From Gluconobacter vitians (GTDB taxonomy: Bacteria; Pseudomonadota; Alphaproteobacteria; Acetobacterales; Acetobacteraceae), in NCBI RefSeq assembly GCF_015244565.1, contig NZ_JABCQG010000018.1:1-42558 (forward strand): 42,558 nucleotides of DNA, in the 5' to 3' direction. The notes beneath the pieces were generated by a model. The model did no database searches. It worked only from the letters and a program-made list of their open reading frames with translations, and was not told where the DNA came from. This document shows, piece after piece, positions 7,816 through 15,583 of this stretch. A program made the translations under genes and the position numbers. Each line of letters begins with the position of its first letter. The stretch's first letter is position 1.

Positions 7816-8819
7816 GACAGTTCTCCTATTCCCGCCCCGACACGCTCGATACCGCCTGCCACACACCGGACCACACGCGCTTTCTCGCCGGCGGCACCAA
7901 TCTCATTGATCTGATGAAATCGGACGTCGAACGGCCCGAACATGTCGTCGATCTCAGTGCCCTGTCCATGAGCCAGATCGAGGAACGCCCGGATGGTGGC
8001 CTGCGCCTCGGCGCCCTCGCCACCAATGCCGACACGGCGGCCCATCCGCTCGTCACCGAGCGCTATCCCCTTCTGGCCTCTGCCATCCTCGCCGGTGCCA
8101 GCCCACAGATCCGCAACAGGGCCACGAACGGTGCAAACCTGAACCAGCGCACCCGCTGCCATTATTTCTATGACCCGGACATGGCCTGCAACAAGCGCTC
8201 CCCCGGTACGGGATGTTCCGCCAAAGGCGGCCGTAACCGGATCATGGCCATCCTCGGCACCAGCGATGCCTGTATCGCCACGTTCCCATCCGATATGTGC
8301 GTGGCCCTCGCGGCCCTGAACGCGACAGTGAATCTCACAGGCCCCGAAGGTGAGCGCACCGTTCCAATGCGCGACTATCACCGCCTCCCGGAAGACACGC
8401 CCTGGCAGGACAACATCCTGCGTGCCGGTGAAATCGTCACGTCCATCGATCTGCCGTCGATCTCCTTCGGCCCCCATCACACCTATCTCAAGATCCGCGA
8501 CCGCCTGTCTTTCGCCTTCGCCATCGTCTCCGTCGCAACGGGGCTACAGATGGAAAACAACACGATCCGCAAGGCCTGCATCGCCATGGGTGGCGTCGGC
8601 ACAAAACCCTGGTGCGTCCCGGAGGCCGAAGCCCTCCTTGAGGGGAAAGCGCCGTCCCCCTCCCTGTTCCGCGACGCTGCCGAATGCCTGCTGCAAGGTG
8701 CTGTCACTGATCGAGATAACGCCGCAAAACTGAAGCTGGCCCCCCGCGTGATCATCCGCGCCCTTTCGCAGGCCTCTGCAGGCACGCCCCAGTCCCAGAC
8801 GCAAAAGACCATTTTCTGA
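7812..8819 (+). CDS. paoB: PaoB/YagS-like FAD-binding subunit of aldehyde oxidoreductase
   Basis: A 335-residue protein of the xanthine-dehydrogenase FAD-subunit family, with the FAD motif TRFLAGGTNLIDLMK (about 22-36) and the second motif PQIRNRATNGANL (98-110). It contains the extra insert RCHYFYDPDMACNKRSPGTGC, whose Cys116, Cys126 and Cys135 (plus Cys154) match the additional [4Fe-4S] cluster insert of E. coli PaoB. It relays electrons between the iron-sulfur subunit and an acceptor. Its start overlaps the paoA stop by 4 bases, so its translation may depend on paoA translation and could suffer if ribosomes stop at the internal TGA 180 bases earlier. Confidence 0.9.
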   Translation: MRQFSYSRPDTLDTACHTPDHTRFLAGGTNLIDLMKSDVERPEHVVDLSALSMSQIEERPDGGLRLGALATNADTAAHPLVTERYPLLASAILAGASPQIRNRATNGANLNQRTRCHYFYDPDMACNKRSPGTGCSAKGGRNRIMAILGTSDACIATFPSDMCVALAALNATVNLTGPEGERTVPMRDYHRLPEDTPWQDNILRAGEIVTSIDLPSISFGPHHTYLKIRDRLSFAFAIVSVATGLQMENNTIRKACIAMGGVGTKPWCVPEAEALLEGKAPSPSLFRDAAECLLQGAVTDRDNAAKLKLAPRVIIRALSQASAGTPQSQTQKTIF

Positions 8820-8831
8820 AAGAACCCGGGT

Positions 8832-11078
8832 ATGACCCTCCATTCAGCAAAAATCGGACAGCCCGTCTCCCGGATCGATGGCCTTGCCAAGGTGACGGGA
8901 CAGGCCCGCTATGCCGCCGAACCCCATCCTGCCGGCATGCTGTACGGTTTCATCGTCAACAGCCCCATCGCCCGCGGCCGGATCGAGGCGATCCGGGATG
9001 AGGCCGCCCGCGCAGTGCCGGGTGTGGTGGAGATCATGACGCATCTCAACCGCCCCCACAGCGCGCTTTTTGAAAAATCCTACATGGATGGTCTGAGCGT
9101 CCCCGGCTCTCCCTACAGACCACTGCATGACGCGGAAATCAGCTTCAACGGTCAGCCCGTTGCCGTTGTTTTGGCAGAGACATTCGAAGCCGCCCGTGAA
9201 GCCGCCATGCTCCTCGAAGTGGATTACGAACGCTGGCCGCATAACGCGGATTTCGAAGCGTCCCTGCACCAGAAATACATGCCGGGCAAAACCCGCAGCA
9301 ACTATGTCCCGCCCAAATCACGCGGAAACGCTGCCGAGGCCTATGCCCTCAGCCCGATCAAGGTCGAAGGGCGCTACCACCTCGCCCCCGAACATCACAA
9401 TCCCATGGAGATGCACGCAACCACCGTCCTCGCCGAAGATGACGGCAGCTTCACGGTCTGGGACAAGACACAGGGTCCGCAGGCCGTCCAAGCCTATCTG
9501 ACCAGCGCCCTGTCTCTTTCAAAAGATCAGATCCGCGTGCGCAATCCCTATGTCGGCGGAGCATTCGGCTCCGGCCTGCGCGCCCAGCACAACGTCTTCC
9601 TCGCAGCGCTGGGCGCAAAAATGCTCAAGCGCTCGGTCCGGATCACCCTGACACGCCCGCAGATGTTCACCCATGTCTTCCGTCCGGAAGCCGTCATGGA
9701 CATCGCGCTCGGCGCGCAGCCGGATGGCACGTTGCAGTCCATGATCGTCGATGGCGTAACGGACACGTCGCGCTTTGAGCACAACATGGAAAATCTCGTG
9801 ATTTGGGGCCTGATCAACTACAAATGCCCCAACGCCACGGCCGATTACAAAGTCGCCCCGCGTGACACCTACACTTCCAGCGACATGCGTGCTCCCGGAG
9901 CCGCCACGGGCGTCAATCTCTTTGAAATGGCCATCGATGAAATGGCCTATGCCTGCAACATGGACCCGCTGGCCTTTCGCCTGCACAACTATTCCGACAT
10001 CGACGCCATGCATGACATGCCCCTGACCAGCAAGGCGCTGAAAGAGGCCATGCATGAGGGCGCAGAACGGTTCGGCTGGTACAACCGCCCAATGGCCCCG
10101 AAAACCATGCGTGACGGAAAAGAGCTGATCGGCTGGGGCATGGCGACAGGCATCTGGGACGCGATGTTCTCCCCCACTTCGGCCCGCGCCACACTGACCG
10201 CAGACGGACGCCTGCACATCGCAACTGCGGCCTCTGATATCGGAACCGGAACCTACACAATCCTGGCCCAGACCGCTTCGGAAACCTTCGGAATCCCTAT
10301 CGAGATGATCGATATCGAACTGGGCGATTCAACCCTTCCCGAATGCCCGACGGAAGGCGGCTCATGGACAGCCGCCTCCGCAGGCGCCGCCGTCTGGCTC
10401 GCCTGCCAAAGCCTGCGCGAGAAGCTGTTTAAGGCTGTAGGCAAAAGCGGAAACATTTCCGCTTGGCTGACGGAAGGACTGTCGAACAAGACCACAGTGC
10501 TAAAGGACGGATTTCTTCAGGATAAAGGCGCAGATGAAAACCTCAGACTGTCCCTCTCCGAAGCCCTGTCCCTGACAGGTCAGGAAAAGCTCGAAGTCGA
10601 GGAAACAGCAAAGCCGGGCCTGCGCGGCACCATCAGCCAGATGAGAAAAGCCCGCTTCACACACAGCGCGGTCTTCTGCGAGGTCCGCGTGGATGAGGAA
10701 CTTGGCATTGTCCGCGTGACACGGCTGGTCAATGCTGTCGCGGCCGGTCGCATCATGAACCCCAAAACTGCAGCCAGTCAGGTCCGTGGCGCCATGGTCA
10801 TGGCAACAGGCATGGCACTTCACGAAGAGTCCCTGATGGACGAACGCGTCGGCCGCTTCATGAACCACAATTTCGCCGAGTATCACATCCCGGCCCATGC
10901 CGACATTCCGGACATGGAGGTTCTTTTCGTCGAGGAAAAAGACCGGGAAGTCAGCCCGCTCGGGGTCAAGGGCGTGGGCGAAATCGGCATGTGCGGAACA
11001 GCCGCCGCCATCGCCAACGCCATCTTCCATGCCACGGGCCAGCGCCACCGCAGCCTGCCCATCACACCCGGAAGCTGA
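8832..11078 (+). CDS. paoC: PaoC/YagR-like molybdenum-binding catalytic subunit of aldehyde oxidoreductase
   Basis: A 748-residue protein of the xanthine oxidase large-subunit family. It starts IGQPVSRIDGLAKVTGQARYAAE. It contains the molybdopterin-cytosine-dinucleotide contact NPYVGGAFGSGLRAQHNVFL, the segment DMRAPGAATGVNLFEMAID, and the catalytic Glu in GVKGVGEIGMCG (Glu717). The enzyme oxidises aldehydes, often aromatic ones, to acids. Length and motifs are complete. It follows paoB after 12 bases. No XdhC/PaoD-type cofactor-inserting chaperone follows. The next gene is on the other strand, so that factor must be elsewhere or lost. Activity depends on a working iron-sulfur partner, which is doubtful here. 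Confidence 0.9.
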   Translation: MTLHSAKIGQPVSRIDGLAKVTGQARYAAEPHPAGMLYGFIVNSPIARGRIEAIRDEAARAVPGVVEIMTHLNRPHSALFEKSYMDGLSVPGSPYRPLHDAEISFNGQPVAVVLAETFEAAREAAMLLEVDYERWPHNADFEASLHQKYMPGKTRSNYVPPKSRGNAAEAYALSPIKVEGRYHLAPEHHNPMEMHATTVLAEDDGSFTVWDKTQGPQAVQAYLTSALSLSKDQIRVRNPYVGGAFGSGLRAQHNVFLAALGAKMLKRSVRITLTRPQMFTHVFRPEAVMDIALGAQPDGTLQSMIVDGVTDTSRFEHNMENLVIWGLINYKCPNATADYKVAPRDTYTSSDMRAPGAATGVNLFEMAIDEMAYACNMDPLAFRLHNYSDIDAMHDMPLTSKALKEAMHEGAERFGWYNRPMAPKTMRDGKELIGWGMATGIWDAMFSPTSARATLTADGRLHIATAASDIGTGTYTILAQTASETFGIPIEMIDIELGDSTLPECPTEGGSWTAASAGAAVWLACQSLREKLFKAVGKSGNISAWLTEGLSNKTTVLKDGFLQDKGADENLRLSLSEALSLTGQEKLEVEETAKPGLRGTISQMRKARFTHSAVFCEVRVDEELGIVRVTRLVNAVAAGRIMNPKTAASQVRGAMVMATGMALHEESLMDERVGRFMNHNFAEYHIPAHADIPDMEVLFVEEKDREVSPLGVKGVGEIGMCGTAAAIANAIFHATGQRHRSLPITPGS

Positions 11079-11089
11079 TGATCCCCAAA

Positions 11090-11117
11090 CCTCTTCCGAC
11101 ACACCAGCCGGAAGAGG
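11090..11117. terminator. Hairpin between convergent paoC and SDR genes
   Basis: The arms CCTCTTCCG (11090-11098) and CGGAAGAGG (11109-11117) pair over 9 bp with a 10-base loop. It lies in the 54-base gap between two convergent genes. No long U tract follows on either strand, so it may be a weak or bidirectional terminator. Confidence 0.6.
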
Positions 11118-11132
11118 CGCAGAGAAACATCC

Positions 11133-11993
11133 TCAGCCGTTAATGATCATACCGCCATTCACATGCAGCGTCTGTCCTGTCACGAAGGACGCATCTTCGC
11201 TCGCCAGGTAGACATAGGCCGGACCAAGCTCGGCCGGATCACCACAACGCCCCATCGGCGTATCCTTGCCTAGATCGGCCACGGACTGCGGATCAACGAC
11301 ACCCCAGCTCGCCGGCTGAAGCGGCGTCCAGACCGGCCCCGGCGCCACGGCATTCACCCGGATCCCCTTCGACACCAGCTGAAGCGCAAGAGACCGCGTC
11401 ATCCCCATCTCCGCCGCCTTGGTCGTGGAATAGGCCAGAAGCGCCTTGTTTCCCGCAAACGCATTGATGGATGACGTGTTGACGATGGCGCTTCCCTTCT
11501 TCAGATGCGCAAGCGCCGCCCGGACGAGATAGAAATAGCCGTTGATATTGGTGTCCATATGGCGCTGCCATTCCTCATCAGAGATGGCTTCGATGTCTTC
11601 CTCGACAATCTGCACGCCGGCATTGTTGACGAGAATATCGAGACCGCCCAGCTCATCCACCGTGCGTGCGACGGCATCATTGCAGACCTGACTGGAAGAG
11701 ACATCACCGGCAATGGCCAGCCCCTTGCGCCCTTCCTTCTCAATGAGCCGAACAGTCTCCTGTGCATCCTCATGCTCCTCCAGATAGAGGATCGCCACAT
11801 CCGCACCCTCACGAGCGAAATGGATAGCCGCAGCACGTCCGATCCCGCTATCGCCACCGCTGATCAGGGCCTTCTTTCCCTCAAGCTTACCGCTTCCACG
11901 ATAATCAGGCCGGATATGAATGGCCTTAGGCTGCATCAGTCCTTCAAGACCGGGCTGGTGATCCTGCGATTGCGGAAGAATATGATCAGGCAT
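11133..11993 (-). CDS. SDR-family oxidoreductase (YghA/Gsp39-like)
   Basis: A 286-residue short-chain dehydrogenase of the longer YghA type. The extra N-terminal part ends in DYRGSGKLEGKKALISGG, then the nucleotide motif GGDSGIGRA (46-54), NNAGVQ (123-128), the catalytic Ser at 174-175, and YSTTK with Tyr188 and Lys192. The C-terminal TGQTLHVNGGMIING is intact. These enzymes reduce aldehydes or ketones with NAD(P)H and are often stress-related. The substrate is unknown. ATG 11993 is chosen because GGAG lies 9 bases upstream and the longer form (12053) adds an unlike extension. It is on the same strand as nhaA, but 90 bases apart. Confidence 0.9.
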   Translation of the reverse strand: MPDHILPQSQDHQPGLEGLMQPKAIHIRPDYRGSGKLEGKKALISGGDSGIGRAAAIHFAREGADVAILYLEEHEDAQETVRLIEKEGRKGLAIAGDVSSSQVCNDAVARTVDELGGLDILVNNAGVQIVEEDIEAISDEEWQRHMDTNINGYFYLVRAALAHLKKGSAIVNTSSINAFAGNKALLAYSTTKAAEMGMTRSLALQLVSKGIRVNAVAPGPVWTPLQPASWGVVDPQSVADLGKDTPMGRCGDPAELGPAYVYLASEDASFVTGQTLHVNGGMIING

Positions 11994-12082
11994 GAAACAG
12001 TACTCCAAAAGAGTTCTGGCGCTTTCAGGGGTCAGCACCTCTGCCATGATCAACCATCGAAGCCGACAAGTGTTGCCTCAAC

Positions 12083-13294
12083 TCATCCTGTCGCGGCCCC
12101 GGATGAAGCATAGTTCATGGAAAACCGCAGCCACAACCAGCCGACCAGCGCAGAAAAAACAGAGCCGGCAAAGATGCCCAGCCTGGCGGAAGATGCGAGG
12201 TCCGGCGCGGGAAAAGCCAGCCCGGCAATAAACAGACTGATCGTAAATCCGATCCCGCACAGCAGCGACAGACCAAAAATCATCCTCGTGGATGTTGCGA
12301 CCGGAAGGTCGGCAATTTTCAACTTTGTCGCGATCCATGTCGCACCAAAAACGCCCAGAGGTTTGCCGATCACAAGCCCTGCCATGATCCCCAGCGGAAC
12401 AGCCTTCAGCATCATTTCCGGACGGAAACCCGTCAGCGACACCCCCACATTCATGAAGCCAAACAGCGGCAGAACACCCCAGGTCACGAAAGGTCCCAGC
12501 TCAGCCGCTACCCGCTCAAGCGGAGACGCGTCTCCCACAACCCGTCCGGACACACCCGCAGGCAGACACAGCCCGGTCACAACCCCGGCAAGTGTCGGAT
12601 GCAGACCGGAATACCGCAGCGCGATCCACAGCAGAACGCCCCCGATCCCATAATTCCACAGGTTCATGATCCCGGCCCTGTTCGCCCCGATCAGCGCTCC
12701 CGTAAGGATCATGACGGCACCCATCGCCGGCCAATACAGGGCGTGCCCGTAGAACAGGGCAATCACCATAATCCCCAGAACATCGTCGAAAATGGCCAGT
12801 GCCATCAGCCAGGCTCGGGCCCCCGGAGACACGTGTCTGCCAAGAGCCAGAATGATCGGCAGCGTAAACGCGGCATCCGTTGCAACCGGAACAGCCCAAC
12901 CCCGGACCGCCTCCGGATGCCCATATGTTACCAGCAGATATATCAAGGCAGGCACGATCATCCCACCCACCGCCCCGATGAGCGGAAGGGCGATACGGCG
13001 GAATGACGAGAGATGCCCGGAGACAACTTCCTTTCTGATCTCAAGAATAACCACCAGAAAGAACAGGCTCATCAGCCCGTCCGATACCCATGCACCAACT
13101 GTCCCCGGACCGCCCGCTCCCAGCCAGGAAAGCCGCAAAGGAAATGTCGTCAGGCCAGCATAAGCTGAGGCCCATGGTGAATTCGCCAGAACAAGCCCTG
13201 TAAGCGACGCAAGCAGAAGAGCAGAAGCCCCCCATGCGGGAGACGCCAGAAGACGTCTGAGATACGCACGGGGTCCGGCAGAAAAGTCAGTCAT
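12083..13294 (-). CDS. nhaA: Na+/H+ antiporter NhaA
   Basis: A 403-residue inner-membrane protein with the full NhaA pattern. GLMSLFFLVVILEIRKEVVSG is the typical early segment. The ion-binding Asp140 sits in VPVATDAAFTL and the Asp170-Asp171 pair in AIFDDVLGIM, with the same 30-31 residue spacing as Asp133/163/164 of E. coli NhaA. It exports sodium in exchange for two protons and protects against salt and alkaline stress, which may matter beside an ammonia-producing urease pathway. The start could be 13294 or a few codons upstream. No clear ribosome binding site settles it. Confidence 0.95.
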   Translation of the reverse strand: MTDFSAGPRAYLRRLLASPAWGASALLLASLTGLVLANSPWASAYAGLTTFPLRLSWLGAGGPGTVGAWVSDGLMSLFFLVVILEIRKEVVSGHLSSFRRIALPLIGAVGGMIVPALIYLLVTYGHPEAVRGWAVPVATDAAFTLPIILALGRHVSPGARAWLMALAIFDDVLGIMVIALFYGHALYWPAMGAVMILTGALIGANRAGIMNLWNYGIGGVLLWIALRYSGLHPTLAGVVTGLCLPAGVSGRVVGDASPLERVAAELGPFVTWGVLPLFGFMNVGVSLTGFRPEMMLKAVPLGIMAGLVIGKPLGVFGATWIATKLKIADLPVATSTRMIFGLSLLCGIGFTISLFIAGLAFPAPDLASSARLGIFAGSVFSALVGWLWLRFSMNYASSGAATG

Positions 13295-13367
13295 TCCGTC
13301 TTGTTGGAGGATACGGATCATCAGCACAAGCGACCACTGTTACACGGGATCGTCCTGTGCCCGTTTG

Positions 13368-14249
13368 TCAGGAATTTCGGCTGGACTGACGCAGCGCTTC
13401 AAACAGCGTTCTGATAACCGGCCGGACACCATGACCGGAAAACTGCTCGATATAGTAATTCCCCAACCCTGAAATAGCAGGGAGAACAGTGCAGACACTC
13501 AGCCCCAGCGCTTTAACCAGATTCTGGGACGCAGGCCAGGGAACAAGGGCCAGAGCCGAACTTTCCTTGACCATCATGAGCGCCAGCGGGGTCATGTCCA
13601 CCGATTCCACCATCAGGGAAGGCTCGTCGGAAAGCCCGGGATAGCGGGCCAGCAACGTGTTCCACCCGACCGCATGTGACCTGACGTCAAGCAGCTTGAA
13701 ACCGACGACATCATTTGCCGAAGTGATCCGCTCCACATCCTGCGGCTGACCCACAACAACATGGCTGATCCCCATCAGCCATCCCGGATGCTCCCGCGTC
13801 GACATGGCATAATCGAAACGGATGGCAAGATCCGGCTCCCGGTGCCTCTGGGAGTCTTCGATAATGACATCCACCCGCACGGAAGGATGGTTTTTTTCAA
13901 ACTCGCACAAGCGCCGCGGCAGCCAGCTCATCGCCATCAATTGGCTGGCAACAAGAGAGACGCGCTCCACATCCCGTCTGGGAAACAGTGCAGCGGATTT
14001 CGCCTCTATGGCCCGGAGGGAAACCTGAACGGTAGGAAGAAATTCGTTGCCTTCCTGCCTCAGCCTGACCTTGTTGGCACTGCGCAGGAACAGGGGCTTC
14101 TTGAGATAGGTCTCTAGCGCAAGGATCTGCTGGCTGACAGCGGCGGCCGACATGTTCAATTCACGCCCAGCGGACGCAAAACTCTGGTGCCGTGCCGCGG
14201 CATCAAAGACGCGAAGCCAGTTCAGGGACGGAATACGATGAGGCTGCAT
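13368..14249 (-). CDS. LysR-family regulator, probable regulator of the divergent opine/arginine operon
   Basis: A 293-residue LysR-type protein of the GcvA-like group. The N-terminal helix-turn-helix is LNWLRVFDAAARHQSFASAG then AAAVSQQILALETYLKKPLF. A substrate-binding domain follows, with VEVSLVASQ-like and LGLSVCTVLPAISGLGNYY parts. It is divergent from the binding-protein gene at 14371. A strong palindrome with a T-N11-A core lies at 14255-14277, just before its own start. OccR and NocR of Agrobacterium are also LysR proteins located next to such operons and respond to opines. By analogy this one should sense the imported opine or arginine and repress itself. That role is inferred. Confidence 0.85.
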   Translation of the reverse strand: MQPHRIPSLNWLRVFDAAARHQSFASAGRELNMSAAAVSQQILALETYLKKPLFLRSANKVRLRQEGNEFLPTVQVSLRAIEAKSAALFPRRDVERVSLVASQLMAMSWLPRRLCEFEKNHPSVRVDVIIEDSQRHREPDLAIRFDYAMSTREHPGWLMGISHVVVGQPQDVERITSANDVVGFKLLDVRSHAVGWNTLLARYPGLSDEPSLMVESVDMTPLALMMVKESSALALVPWPASQNLVKALGLSVCTVLPAISGLGNYYIEQFSGHGVRPVIRTLFEALRQSSRNS

Positions 14250-14254
14250 TCCTC

Positions 14255-14277
14255 AAGCGTAAGCTCAGCTTATGCTT
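14255..14277. promoter_or_regulatory. Probable LysR operator (palindrome with T-N11-A core)
   Basis: AAGCGTAAGCT (14255-14265) and AGCTTATGCTT (14267-14277) form an inverted repeat around one central base, with 10 of 11 positions matching. The core TAAGCTCAGCTTA at 14260-14272 fits the T-N11-A box of LysR regulators. It starts 5 bases upstream of the lysR start codon and about 95 bases before the operon start at 14371, a normal position for divergent control with autorepression. Confidence 0.7.
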
Positions 14278-14370
14278 TCTGCCAAGAAGAAATATATTCC
14301 GATATCGCATTCAACGCCATAAAGCGGTGAGTGAGCCTTTTTTGCAAACGTCTCAGCGGAAACTCCATGG

Positions 14371-15222
14371 ATGTCTGTTCGTGCGACATGTCTGCTCCTT
14401 CCGTTTCTGCTTCTGGCCTTTCCGCCCCTTGCCACCGCAGAGGATCTTCCCCGCCACATCACGATTGGCACGGAAGGCACCTATCCGCCCTGGACCTTCG
14501 CAAAGCCAGACGGCTCCTATGCCGGCTATGAAATGGATCTCGTGAAGGTTCTCTGCCAGCGGATGCACGCAACCTGCAAGGTCGTCACACAGGACTGGAA
14601 CGGGCTTATCCCCGGGCTTCGCGTAGGGCAGTACGACGCCATCATCGCCTCCATGGACGTTACGGACGAGCGGCGCAAAGTTGTCTCGTTCTCGCATCCC
14701 TATACCCGGGCGCCGAACGGTTTTCTGACATCGGGCACAGGGTCCCTGACCCGTCTGGCCCATACGGGTGTGCCTTTTGACCTGACGCGCGGGCCGCAGG
14801 AGGCACAGGCGGCCCTTGCGGAGCTGAAGACTGCCCTGGCCGGGAAGGTCATCGGGGTGCAGACGGGCTCGACGGCGGCGGGGTTTGCCGATGCCTATCT
14901 TCAGGGCCTGAAGATCATGGAATACCCTTCCCTCGACCAGCTTGGACTGGAGCTGATTGCCGGGCGCATCGATATTGCCATCGCCAATGTCACCACCTTC
15001 GGGACGATGATGGAGGCGGCTCCCCAAGGGGCGCTCGTCATGACCGGGCCGACATTCTCGGGCGGAGTGCTGGGGTCGAACACGACCAATATCGCCTTCC
15101 GCCCGGATGATGATGCGCTGCGCAATGCCTTTGACGCGGCCCTGACATCCGTCAATCGCGACGGCACCAATCAGAAGCTGTCAGAAAAATGGTTCGGCAC
15201 GGACATCTCGATCCATGAATGA
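14371..15222 (+). CDS. Periplasmic solute-binding protein of a basic amino acid/opine ABC transporter (NocT/OccT-like)
   Basis: A 283-residue protein with a clear Sec signal peptide (basic start, LLLPFLLLAFPPLATAE, cut near residue 23). The family-3 binding-protein domain follows: ITIGTEGTYPPWTF, then GYEMDLVKVLCQRM, LIPGLRVGQYDAIIASMDVTDERR, and the C-terminal KLSEKWFGTDI. This group (ArgT, HisJ, NocT, OccT) captures lysine, arginine, ornithine, histidine or opines in the periplasm and hands them to HisQM-type permeases, both of which follow in this operon. A middle insert (about residues 120-150) is longer than in ArgT. It is the first gene of the operon and divergent from the LysR gene. 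Confidence 0.9.
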   Translation: MSVRATCLLLPFLLLAFPPLATAEDLPRHITIGTEGTYPPWTFAKPDGSYAGYEMDLVKVLCQRMHATCKVVTQDWNGLIPGLRVGQYDAIIASMDVTDERRKVVSFSHPYTRAPNGFLTSGTGSLTRLAHTGVPFDLTRGPQEAQAALAELKTALAGKVIGVQTGSTAAGFADAYLQGLKIMEYPSLDQLGLELIAGRIDIAIANVTTFGTMMEAAPQGALVMTGPTFSGGVLGSNTTNIAFRPDDDALRNAFDAALTSVNRDGTNQKLSEKWFGTDISIHE

Positions 15223-15277
15223 GTCCTTAACCCGCCCCGCCTTTGCCTATTCCTCTGGCCTTCAACCGGGACCGAAG

Positions 15278-15583
15278 ATGTTTTCAGACCTCGCCCCCCT
15301 CACCGATGCGGTCACCCTGTCTGTTGACGGGCAGCCGGTCCGAGCCCGTGCGGGTGAGACCGTTGCGGCCTGTCTGCTGCGGGCCGGGGTGCCGTATAAC
15401 CGCCTGACACCGGTTTCCGGCGCCCCACGCCTGCCCTACTGCATGATCGGGCACTGTTTTGAATGTCTCGTCGAAATCGACGGGATCGGGAACCGGCAGG
15501 CCTGCCTGACGCTGGTGCGCGACGGCATGAAGGTACGCCGGCAGGACGGGGCGCCACCGGCGCTGGAGCCGTCCGTCCCATGA
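15278..15583 (+). CDS. Small [2Fe-2S] subunit of opine-oxidase/HcnA-type amino acid dehydrogenase
   Basis: A protein of about 101 residues with a ferredoxin-like fold: VTLSVDGQPVRARAGETVAA, then the cluster motif YCMIGHCFECLVEIDG and a last Cys in NRQACLT. It is homologous to HcnA and to the small subunit that goes with opine oxidases. It passes electrons from the FAD subunits to the respiratory chain. Start 15278 has a purine-rich GGGACCGAAG upstream. The longer start at 15215, overlapping the binding-protein stop, is possible and adds 21 unlike residues. It overlaps the next gene by 4 bases. Confidence 0.85.
   Translation: MFSDLAPLTDAVTLSVDGQPVRARAGETVAACLLRAGVPYNRLTPVSGAPRLPYCMIGHCFECLVEIDGIGNRQACLTLVRDGMKVRRQDGAPPALEPSVP

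Noticed and set aside
11040-11090. Frameshift at the paoC C terminus (ends LPITPGS instead of the usual LPIT-x-x-K-L-L)
   Set aside because: Only the last 3-4 residues differ, after all conserved parts. Natural variation is enough to explain it.
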